Origin: Ignavibacterium sp.
GTDB lineage: Bacteria; Bacteroidota; Ignavibacteria; Ignavibacteriales; Ignavibacteriaceae
DNA: 64,000 nt
Direction of reading: 5' to 3'
Assembly (NCBI GenBank): GCA_018335755.1
Contig: JAGXRK010000052.1
Span: forward strand, 1 to 64,000
Shown here: positions 57,408-64,000 of the stretch, piece by piece
Layout: each line of letters begins with the position of its first letter
Numbering within the stretch: the stretch's first letter is position 1
The notes under the pieces: model-generated
Told to the model about the DNA's origin: nothing
Seen by the model: the letters and a program-made list of their open reading frames with translations, nothing else
The model's database searches: none
Position numbers and translations under genes: made by a program

Positions 57408-58766
57408 ATGGATACAACAATCAATCAAAAACCTGAACCTACTCCGTTTTATAGATGGATGGTGCTGATATTTGTAAGTCTTGCAATGTTCGGCAATTAT
57501 TACATTTATGATAGTATCGCTCCGGTTTTCGATTTACTCTCATCTCAACTAAACTTCTCAGATCAGCAGTTAGGTTTGTTATACACAGTTTACAGTGTTG
57601 CTGCAATAATAGTATTACTGATTGGCGGATTTATTATTGATAAATTCGGAACCAAAAAATCTATTTTAGCATTTGCGCTGATTTGCCTGATTGCTGCATT
57701 CATTACAGCGTCATCACCAGATTTTTACATAATGATGATTGGAAGATTTGTGCTTGGTATTGGTGCAGAGCCATTGATTGTTGCTGTTACCACTGCTTTA
57801 GCAAAATGGTTTAAAGGAAAACTTTTAAGTCTTGCTTTCGGGTTAAACCTTACAATAGCCCGACTCGGTTCATGGTCAGCAGATCTCTCTCCCGGATGGG
57901 CTCGTCCGTTTTATGAAAATTGGCAGGATCCACTCTGGCTGGCAACCTCTATTGCAGGCGTCTCTGTAGCTGGAGCTCTACTTTACTGGGGAATGGAAAA
58001 TTCTGCCGAGAAAAAGTTCAGTCTTGAAAAAGCTGAAACTGAAAAATTTGAACTCAAGGGACTCTACTCGTTCAGTAAATCTTATTGGTATATAGTAGCT
58101 CTTTGTGTTGTATTTTATTCTACCGTTTTTCCGTTTCGTGCATTTGCAATTTATTATTTTCAACAGGCTCACGGTTTAGAAAGAGATGCTGCAGGTATTC
58201 TTAACAGTTTGCTTCCTTTGGCAGCTATGATTGCAACACCATTATTTGGTCTTTGGGTAGATAAAGTCGGTAGAAGATCTCTTTTCATGATTGTGGGTAC
58301 TCTTATTTTATTTCCGTTATTTCTTGTAGTTACCTATTTACCGCCAGGTCCGTTGATTGATGTTACAATTCCTTTGATTGGAACCGGCAGTATACCGTTA
58401 ACTTTATTAATTGTAATGGTGCTGCTTGGAATTTCTTTTTCAATGATACCGGCAGTTATGTGGCCTTCAGTTGCATATATAGTTGAACAAAAACGCCTGG
58501 GGTCGGGCTATTCATTAATGACACTCTGTCAGCAAGTCGGAATGGCAGCTATTCCCTGGCTTATTGGTTTTACAAACGATTTATTTAGTGCAAGTCCCGA
58601 GAATCCTGAAGGATATGCTCCGGGTATGTGGATATTTACGGCACTTGCCTCACTTGGATTATTCTTTTCATTCATGTTATGGAAAACTGAAACCGGTCCT
58701 GAAGCTCACGGGCTTGAAACAATTACTACCCGAACCGGAATAGGAGCTAAGAAAACTGAAGAGTAA
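57408..58766 (+). CDS. MFS transporter
   Basis: The 452-residue inner-membrane carrier has twelve likely helices. The MFS loop motif A is seen in GGFIIDKFGTKKSILAF and again as FGLWVDKVGRRSLFMI in the second half. Helix 4 shows GRFVLGIGAEPLIVAVTTAL. Substrate is not predictable; oxalate/formate- and nitrate-type carriers and sugar-phosphate carriers share this pattern. GGAAG lies 5 nt upstream of the ATG. It is followed by the outer-membrane gene after 72 nt. Confidence 0.93.
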   Translation: MDTTINQKPEPTPFYRWMVLIFVSLAMFGNYYIYDSIAPVFDLLSSQLNFSDQQLGLLYTVYSVAAIIVLLIGGFIIDKFGTKKSILAFALICLIAAFITASSPDFYIMMIGRFVLGIGAEPLIVAVTTALAKWFKGKLLSLAFGLNLTIARLGSWSADLSPGWARPFYENWQDPLWLATSIAGVSVAGALLYWGMENSAEKKFSLEKAETEKFELKGLYSFSKSYWYIVALCVVFYSTVFPFRAFAIYYFQQAHGLERDAAGILNSLLPLAAMIATPLFGLWVDKVGRRSLFMIVGTLILFPLFLVVTYLPPGPLIDVTIPLIGTGSIPLTLLIVMVLLGISFSMIPAVMWPSVAYIVEQKRLGSGYSLMTLCQQVGMAAIPWLIGFTNDLFSASPENPEGYAPGMWIFTALASLGLFFSFMLWKTETGPEAHGLETITTRTGIGAKKTEE

Positions 58767-58838
58767 AATAAACTATATGGTTTATCTATCATTTCAGGAC
58801 TTAATTCTTTAACTTGGTTTGAGAATCAGGAAAATGTT

Positions 58839-59588
58839 ATGCTTAAATATATTTTCAAAATAGCTCTGGTACTTCTGCTTGCTGTTCCTTTTCAGTCTCA
58901 AGCCCAGTCCATCGGTTTTGGTTGTTTTGGCTTTGTAAGCGGATTCGGTGGTTATTCTTATCAAACTTTTCAGCCGGGTTATCTAAAGTATTATGGTAAT
59001 GAATTGCGCACACCAATAGGACTTAATACAGATCCTTACTTTGAAGAATTTAACCACGCAAAAGGATTCAGAGTTGGACTGAATTTCTTCCGTGCAAATT
59101 TCAGCGGTTTTTTTCTTTCTACTAAAGGATACTATCAGATATTATCCGAAAAGAAAAACATTAATATTTCTGGTAACTATCCAGATGTAGAATACGATCT
59201 CGACCTTAAATCCTGGGGATTCGGCGTTGACGTTGGTATTCCAATCACATCTTTTTTTAGCTGGAAAATTTTAGATGGTGAACTTATGTTTAATTCTGCA
59301 GGCTTTAAACGTACAATAAATCAAATTGCAAGTACTACTGTTAAAAAATACAATAACGATTCACCTGAAATCGGATACTCAGTTGGCACAGGTTTTATAG
59401 TTAGTATAATTGAAGGTTATATGAGTCTGGAAGGAACAGCCGGCTACACAATAATGAAAATTGAAAAAATGGAAGATGATGAAGGAAATAATTTCCTTGG
59501 AGAACCCGAATTTGCAACTGAAAATAATTTTATAAAAACCGGCGGATTTAATGCACTGATCCAGCTAAATGTTGGATTTCCACTCTAA
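58839..59588 (+). CDS. Outer-membrane beta-barrel protein, unrecognised family
   Basis: 249 residues. Signal peptide about 1-22 (PFQSQAQ). The mature part is Gly/Phe/Tyr-rich with alternating strands (GFRVGLNFFRANFSGFFLS, WGFGVDVGIPI, EIGYSVGTGFIV, GFNALIQLNVGFPL) that would suit an eight-stranded barrel. No enzymatic motif is seen and I do not recognise the family. AGGA lies before the ATG. It lies between the MFS carrier and the aminopeptidase gene, 26 nt before the latter. Confidence 0.75.
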   Translation: MLKYIFKIALVLLLAVPFQSQAQSIGFGCFGFVSGFGGYSYQTFQPGYLKYYGNELRTPIGLNTDPYFEEFNHAKGFRVGLNFFRANFSGFFLSTKGYYQILSEKKNINISGNYPDVEYDLDLKSWGFGVDVGIPITSFFSWKILDGELMFNSAGFKRTINQIASTTVKKYNNDSPEIGYSVGTGFIVSIIEGYMSLEGTAGYTIMKIEKMEDDEGNNFLGEPEFATENNFIKTGGFNALIQLNVGFPL

Positions 59589-59614
59589 CTATTTTTTATA
59601 ATCAGGGAGATGAT

Positions 59615-60580
59615 ATGAAACTCACAAAACTCGACACTGCCTCAAAAATTGCAATTCAAACATGTATGGGTGCAAAAAAGAATGAGAGCATTCTTGTTAT
59701 AACAGATGAACAGAAACGTGAAATTGGTTTATCATTGTTTGAAAATGCAAAACGGCTGGGGCATAAATCCCTTTATGTTGAAATGAAATCCGGCAAAATT
59801 AATGGTGAGGAGCCGCCTGAAGCAGTTGCAGAACTGATGAAAAAGTTTGATGTTGTATTTTGTCCCACCGCAAAATCACTTACTCATACAGATGCCCGCA
59901 GAAGTGCTTCAAAACTCGGCGTAAGGATTGCAACTTTCCCCGGCATTACTAAAGAAATTATGATCCGCGGAATGAATGCAGATTATAAAAAAATATCAAA
60001 GCGTTCGATTAAGCTTGCAAAAATTCTTGAAAAGGGAAATCGTATTCGTGTAACAGCACCGGCTGGCACTGATATTAGTTTTGATATTAAAGGTATGAAA
60101 CCCATTGCAAGTAAAGGATTATTCCATAAAAAAGGTGAAAGCGGAAATCTTCCAACAGGAGAAACTTTTCTTGCCCCTGTTGAAGGTACTGCAAATGGAG
60201 TTTTTGTTGTTGATGGTTCTATGGCAGGATTCGGTTTGTTAAAAAATGCTAATCTAAAAATTGAAGTTAAAGATGGTTTCGCAACAAAAATTTCCGGTGG
60301 ACCTATTGCAAAGAAACTAGTAGCAATGCTAGATAAAGTTGGTAAAGGCGCAAGAAACATAGCTGAGTTTGGTATCGGAACAAATGATTCAGCAAAGCTT
60401 AGTGGTATCTTACTCGAAGATGAAAAAGTAATGGGTACAATCCATCTTGCTCTTGGAAATAATATTACTATGGGCGGAACTTTTAATGTGCCAATTCATT
60501 TAGACGGACTTGTAAAAAAACCAACCGTGTGGATGGATGGTAAACCGCTTATGAAGGATGGTAATTTATTAGTTGCATAA
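59615..60580 (+). CDS. M29-like aminopeptidase (leucyl aminopeptidase family)
   Basis: The 321 residues resemble the short relatives of the thermophilic M29 aminopeptidases and the NicX-like enzymes. ESILVITDEQKREIGLSLFE forms the N-terminal domain. The metal-binding C-terminal part shows APVEGTANGVFVVDGSM, RNIAEFGIGTN, LLEDEKVMGTIHLALG and NVPIHLDGL. The EFGIGTN Glu, the later Glu and the His residues fit the dinuclear metal site of M29. It is therefore a probable peptidase; activity of this short branch is not proven. AGGGAG precedes the ATG, and a strong terminator follows. Confidence 0.82.
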   Translation: MKLTKLDTASKIAIQTCMGAKKNESILVITDEQKREIGLSLFENAKRLGHKSLYVEMKSGKINGEEPPEAVAELMKKFDVVFCPTAKSLTHTDARRSASKLGVRIATFPGITKEIMIRGMNADYKKISKRSIKLAKILEKGNRIRVTAPAGTDISFDIKGMKPIASKGLFHKKGESGNLPTGETFLAPVEGTANGVFVVDGSMAGFGLLKNANLKIEVKDGFATKISGGPIAKKLVAMLDKVGKGARNIAEFGIGTNDSAKLSGILLEDEKVMGTIHLALGNNITMGGTFNVPIHLDGLVKKPTVWMDGKPLMKDGNLLVA

Positions 60581-60604
60581 TCTAATTTTTATAAGGATCG
60601 GCAG

Positions 60605-60630
60605 CCCCGGCAATTTGTCGGGGTTTTTTT
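60605..60630 (+). terminator. Intrinsic terminator after the aminopeptidase gene
   Basis: CCCCG (60605-60609) pairs with CGGGG (60619-60623), extended by G-T and C-G inside, and is followed by seven T. Confidence 0.88.
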
Positions 60631-60685
60631 ATGGAATTTGATTACTTATTTTTAAAATGTTAAATAATTATTATTAGTTAAAGAA

Positions 60686-61249
60686 ATGTCTATTCTTCCG
60701 ATTACCATTTATGGTGATAAAATATTAAGAAAAAAAGTTGATAGTGTTACTCAGATTGACGATAAAACAATTGAATTGATTCGATTTATGTTCGATACAA
60801 TGCGGAATGCAAATGGTATTGGACTAGCCGCAAATCAAGTTGGTATTAATAAATCAATTTTCGTCGTTGATATCTCTCCAGTAGAAGATTATGAGAAATA
60901 TAAACCAATTACAATGATCAATCCGCGAATCGTAAATAAATCAGATGAAACGTCATCTTTTGAAGAAGGATGCCTGAGCATACCGGAAATAAGAGGAGAA
61001 GTTATTCGACCTAAAGAAATCACAATTAAATATCAGGATATAGATCTTGCGGAGCAGCAAATCGACGCTGATGATTTGTTTGCAAGAGTTATCCAGCATG
61101 AATATGACCATCTTAAAGGAATACTTTTTACTGATCTGATCAGTGATGAATTGAAAAAGCAGTTCAAAAAATCCCTGAATAAAATTCAGAAAAGAAAAAT
61201 TGAAATTGATTACCCGATCAGTGAGAACACTGATTACCGTCTATTGTAA
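60686..61249 (+). CDS. def: Peptide deformylase
   Basis: Removes the formyl group from the N-terminal Met of new proteins, using Fe2+ or another metal. 187 residues with all three motifs: GIGLAANQVG, EEGCLSIP (metal Cys) and QHEYDHLKG (metal His pair with catalytic Glu). It precedes fmt by 11 nt, the usual pairing of the enzymes that add and remove the formyl group. Confidence 0.98.
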   Translation: MSILPITIYGDKILRKKVDSVTQIDDKTIELIRFMFDTMRNANGIGLAANQVGINKSIFVVDISPVEDYEKYKPITMINPRIVNKSDETSSFEEGCLSIPEIRGEVIRPKEITIKYQDIDLAEQQIDADDLFARVIQHEYDHLKGILFTDLISDELKKQFKKSLNKIQKRKIEIDYPISENTDYRLL

Positions 61250-61260
61250 GGAATGCATAT

Positions 61261-62172
61261 ATGAATATTGTTTTTATGGGGACTCCGGATTTTTCAATTC
61301 CCTCACTAAAAATTCTTTTTGAAAGTAAGCATAATATTTCAACAGTTGTAACCCAGCCCGATAAACAAAGAGGACGTGGACAAAAAGTTTCTTTCACTCC
61401 TGTTAAACAGTATGCTGTTGATAACAGCACATCCGTTTACCAACCTGAAAAGTTAAAAGGTAATTTTGAGTTTGTAGAACAAATGAAATCTCTTCAACCC
61501 GATTTGTTCGTTGTTGTTGCCTTCAGGATTTTACCGAAGGAAGTATTTGATATTCCGAAGTACGGCTCATTTAATCTGCACGGATCTTATCTGCCGAAGT
61601 ATCGTGGTGCGGCACCGATTCAATGGGCATTAATACACGGCGAAACGGAAACGGGTTTAACTACATTTAAACTTGCTGAAAAAGTGGATACGGGGAACAT
61701 TTATCTGCAGGAAATATTACCAATATTCCCTGAAGATAATTTTGAATCTCTTCACGATAGAATGAGCGAACTTGGTGCCCAAATGGTTCTTGATACTGTC
61801 AACCTGATTGAAAGCGGTAGTTATAATTTGAAACCTCAGGATGATTCGCTTGCTTCTCCGGCACCAAAAATTACCAAAGAAATTTGTTTAATCGATTGGA
61901 ATAAACCAGCATTAGAGATTCATAACCTTGTTCGGGGGCTCTCACCACATCCTGCAGCTTACTTTTTATATAAAGAAAAAGTCATGAAAATTTATAAAAC
62001 TGAGATTGTTAGGGAGTTAAATCTAAAACCGTTTGAATTTTATCAGACAAAAAATGAGTTGATCATTGGGTGCAGTAAAGATGCATTACGAATTCTTGAG
62101 ATCCAGCAGGAAGGTAAACGAAGAATGACAGTAGAGGAATTCTTAAGAGGATTTAGTTTTTCCGGTTACTAA
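61261..62172 (+). CDS. fmt: Methionyl-tRNA formyltransferase
   Basis: Formylates initiator Met-tRNA with 10-formyl-THF. The 303 residues show MNIVFMGTPDFSIPSL, the active-site stretch NLHGSYLPKYRGAAPIQWALI with the catalytic Asn-His pair, VDTGNIYLQE, and the C-terminal tRNA-binding OB domain (LIDWNKPALEIHNLVRGLSPHPAA). AAGGA lies 9 nt before the ATG. It is coupled with def upstream and converges on the lipoprotein gene, overlapping it by 4 nt. Confidence 0.98.
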   Translation: MNIVFMGTPDFSIPSLKILFESKHNISTVVTQPDKQRGRGQKVSFTPVKQYAVDNSTSVYQPEKLKGNFEFVEQMKSLQPDLFVVVAFRILPKEVFDIPKYGSFNLHGSYLPKYRGAAPIQWALIHGETETGLTTFKLAEKVDTGNIYLQEILPIFPEDNFESLHDRMSELGAQMVLDTVNLIESGSYNLKPQDDSLASPAPKITKEICLIDWNKPALEIHNLVRGLSPHPAAYFLYKEKVMKIYKTEIVRELNLKPFEFYQTKNELIIGCSKDALRILEIQQEGKRRMTVEEFLRGFSFSGY

Positions 62173-62696
62173 GGAACCCATTGCTCTTTTATTGATATCA
62201 CCATACCATCTTTAACTTCTATTACAAATATCATATAACTCTCATAGTGTGCTTTGAATCTGCTTACATCTATCTCGTTTAGCTGGATTAACTCATAAAT
62301 ACTAGATTTATCAGAAACGGTTATTTCAATCTTACAACTTTCAGAAAGTGGTACTGCCAGTGACTTAATCCCTTTAATGAAAACAAAATAATCATTAGGA
62401 ACATACCAGAGCGTATCACCCGAATCAACTATTTCAAAATGAACTTCACCAATTTCTCTGGCTGCAATTATTGCGGAATCACCGGAAAGAAATTCTAAGA
62501 AATCGATCTCTATTACTGTTTCCGAGTTTCTTTCAAATATTCTGTTGATCTTACAGTAATGTTGACCGGATAAATTAATGCTGTCTTTAGAAATTTGTAG
62601 AGTGTCAGAAATTCTATCATTAACATTCTGATTAGATTCGCTGTCGCATCCAATAAATAGAAAAAGGCAGATAAATATTGATAGTATATTAATCAT
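62169..62696 (-). CDS. Lipoprotein of unknown function
   Basis: 175 residues with signal and lipobox LFIGC at about 12-17, then an Asp/Ser/Asn-rich linker and a beta-rich domain (RNSETVIEIDFLEFLSG, EVHFEIVDSGDTLWYVPNDYF). Not recognised. No ribosome site stands out before the ATG. Its 3' end overlaps fmt by 4 nt on the opposite strand. It looks like a lineage-specific envelope protein. Confidence 0.7.
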   Translation of the reverse strand: MINILSIFICLFLFIGCDSESNQNVNDRISDTLQISKDSINLSGQHYCKINRIFERNSETVIEIDFLEFLSGDSAIIAAREIGEVHFEIVDSGDTLWYVPNDYFVFIKGIKSLAVPLSESCKIEITVSDKSSIYELIQLNEIDVSRFKAHYESYMIFVIEVKDGMVISIKEQWVP

Positions 62697-63057
62697 TCTA
62701 TATACTCTTATTCTAAAAACAAACTTAAATAATTTTATGTATAGCGACTCAGATTAAATCATATTTCCGGTTTTAAATGATAATTCCGGTGGTAGATTTA
62801 TGGGGTTAGAGAATTTTACTTTTAATTAAAGTATTGAAATTTTAATTGAAAACTTAAGTGAATTCAGCGTTTGAATCCACTCTTGTATATAAGGAGACAA
62901 GTGTTTTAGTTCTAATTTACTTTACACAATATAAGTTTATAATAAAGTCTGCAGTTTAATAAAGATTAAATGTCTTAAATCATAGTACATTTTTCACTTT
63001 TTTCACTCAATCCAAATGCTTAAAATTGCTTCACATTTATTTAATATTGAGCATTAT
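62697..63057. other. Intergenic region before the CBS-like gene
   Basis: About 360 nt, AT-rich, with no gene. A promoter candidate lies at 62916-62943. AAGGAGAC at about 62890 has no start codon at a suitable distance. An upstream ATG at 63016 is in frame with the next gene, but the 14 codons it adds do not look conserved. Confidence 0.5.
62916..62943 (+). promoter_or_regulatory. Candidate promoter of the CBS-like gene
   Basis: TTTACT (62916-62921), a 16-nt spacer and a perfect TATAAT (62938-62943). Transcription would begin near 62950, giving a leader of about 108 nt. Confidence 0.45.
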
Positions 63058-64000
63058 TTGGAATTCAAAAATAACATACTTGAGCAGATTGGTGATACCC
63101 CTTTAATTAAACTTAACAAACTGAACAAAGGATTAAAACCTCAGATATTTGCTAAATTAGAATCAGCAAATCCAGGCGGAAGTGTAAAAGACCGTATTGG
63201 CTACAATATGATTATTGTTGCCGAGCAACGTGGAGAACTTAAGACAGGGGGGACAATAATCGAAGCAACAAGCGGCAACACCGGAATTGGAATTGCCCTG
63301 ACAGCCGCTGTAAAAGGTTATAAATGTATTTTTGTTGTTACATCAAAGGTTAGTGAAGAAAAAATTAACTACTTAAAAGCTCTTGGTGCAGAAGTAATTG
63401 TTGTTTCTAATCTTGCGGACCCAGACAGCCCTGAGTATTATGTTAATGTTGCAAAGCGTTTAAATAAAGAAATTCCTAATTCCTTCTTTGCATATCAGTA
63501 TTCTAATCCATCTAATCCAGAAATTCATTATAAAACAACCGGACCGGAAATCTGGAGGCAGACAGATGGCAAAATAACTCACTTTGTTTCAAGCATAGGA
63601 ACCGGTGGTACGATAAGCGGTGTGGGTAAATATCTCAAAGAAAAAAATACGAATGTTCAGATAATTGGTGCTGATCCGCTCGGTTCTATCTTTAAACATT
63701 ACAAAGAAACCGGGGAACTTATAAATGGAACTCCGTATTTAGTTGAAGGAATAGGGCAGGATTGTTTGCCCGAAAATGTTCACTTCCAATATATTGATAG
63801 AATAATAAATCTGAGTGATAAAGAATCATTTGTAGCAGCAAGAAGATTAACCAAAGAAGAAGGAATTTTTTGCGGCGGCAGTACGGGAACTATTGTGCAG
63901 GTAGTATTAAACATCTCAAAAGATTTAACAGAGAATCACTTGGTTGTATTTATTGTATGCGATACGGGAGAGCGCTACCTGTCTAAAATGCACAATACAG
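63058..64000 (+). CDS. Cystathionine beta-synthase-like PLP enzyme, 3' end cut by the window
   Basis: Fold-type II PLP enzyme of the cysteine synthase/CBS family. 314 residues are visible and open to the window edge. [17 protein letters not shown], the PLP-Lys region [11 protein letters not shown], the substrate loop [15 protein letters not shown]-phosphate loop [11 protein letters not shown] and the late [11 protein letters not shown] with [10 protein letters not shown] are present. [20 protein letters not shown] and [13 protein letters not shown] are closer to cystathionine beta-synthase than to CysK, and regulatory CBS repeats may follow outside the window. TTG 63058 (giving MEFKNNILE...) is the probable start; in-frame ATG 63016 is the alternative. 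Confidence 0.92.
   Translation, partial: MEFKNNILEQIGDTPLIKLNKLNKGLKPQIFAKLESANPGGSVKDRIGYNMIIVAEQRGELKTGGTIIEATSGNTGIGIALTAAVKGYKCIFVVTSKVSEEKINYLKALGAEVIVVSNLADPDSPEYYVNVAKRLNKEIPNSFFAYQYSNPSNPEIHYKTTGPEIWRQTDGKITHFVSSIGTGGTISGVGKYLKEKNTNVQIIGADPLGSIFKHYKETGELINGTPYLVEGIGQDCLPENVHFQYIDRIINLSDKESFVAARRLTKEEGIFCGGSTGTIVQVVLNISKDLTENHLVVFIVCDTGERYLSKMHNT

Noticed and set aside
1-64000. tRNA, rRNA, CRISPR array, transposase, integrase or prophage
   Set aside because: No T-loop/cloverleaf candidates, repeat-spacer pattern or mobile-element protein was recognised by reading; a tool-based scan (tRNAscan, CRISPR finder) would be needed to exclude them fully.

Overview
This is AT-rich bacterial chromosome that looks like a member of the Ignavibacteria (Bacteroidota/Chlorobi side). 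The best lineage marker is the Por/type IX (T9SS) sorting tail EQNYPNPFNPST near the left edge. Supporting signs are several PorV/FadL-like outer-membrane barrels, a TPR / DUF4292 lipoprotein / EnvC-like module and a short Bacteroidota-type AMP nucleosidase. Many genes have clear Shine-Dalgarno sequences (AGGAG, AAGGA). TTG starts are common, and rsgA appears to start at ATT. No rRNA, tRNA, CRISPR array, insertion sequence, integrase or phage gene was seen. The window looks like ordinary core and envelope chromosome with one surface-polysaccharide island.

Layout. 1-813: end of a secreted T9SS protein, broken by one in-frame TGA. 893-2961: groES-groEL under a sigma70-type promoter overlapped by a perfect CIRCE operator. 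3065-9582: CPBP membrane protease, pdxJ, a candidate small RNA, a cupin, an AbgT transporter, transketolase and a YhcH-like protein. 9602-14166: two outer-membrane barrels, a cyclic-2,3-diphosphoglycerate-synthetase-like GTPase and a DUF454 protein. 14310-24077: a nearly complete classical menaquinone cluster (menF, D, H, B, A, C, E, with rsgA in front and a convergent DHNA-CoA-type thioesterase). 24160-29611: an envelope cluster with a FadL-like barrel, two low-complexity lipoproteins (one Tyr/Trp-rich with an Arg-rich tail), another barrel, a small anchored protein and an ATP-grasp enzyme.

29729-33578: TPR protein, DUF4292 lipoprotein and a LytM/EnvC-like protein whose metal site is degenerate. 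33586-40437: flippase, UDP-galactopyranose mutase, four GT2 glycosyltransferases and a WecG/TagA transferase, with no polymerase or initiating transferase in view. 40455-42714: M64 peptidase and AMP nucleosidase. 43177-47749: a sucrose module (fused sucrose-phosphate synthase/phosphatase overlapping sucrose synthase), followed by a convergent MscS channel. 49121-62696: a lipoprotein thioredoxin, YitT, a TIGR02757 protein, an orphan hybrid-free histidine kinase, an orphan PqqD-like protein, PepD, an MFS carrier, an outer-membrane protein, an M29-like aminopeptidase, def-fmt and a lipoprotein. From 63058 a cystathionine beta-synthase-like gene runs off the right edge.

How the genes fit together: the men operon supplies menaquinone for respiration. 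The 24-34 kb block builds and services the cell envelope, and the adjoining island adds a galactofuranose-containing glycan. The sucrose genes next to MscS suggest osmolyte or reserve-sugar handling. No obviously new system was identified. The best leads are the candidate RNA with a possible pseudoknot (4875-4951), the ATT start of rsgA, the ATP-grasp/small-membrane-protein pair and the aromatic/basic lipoprotein pair.
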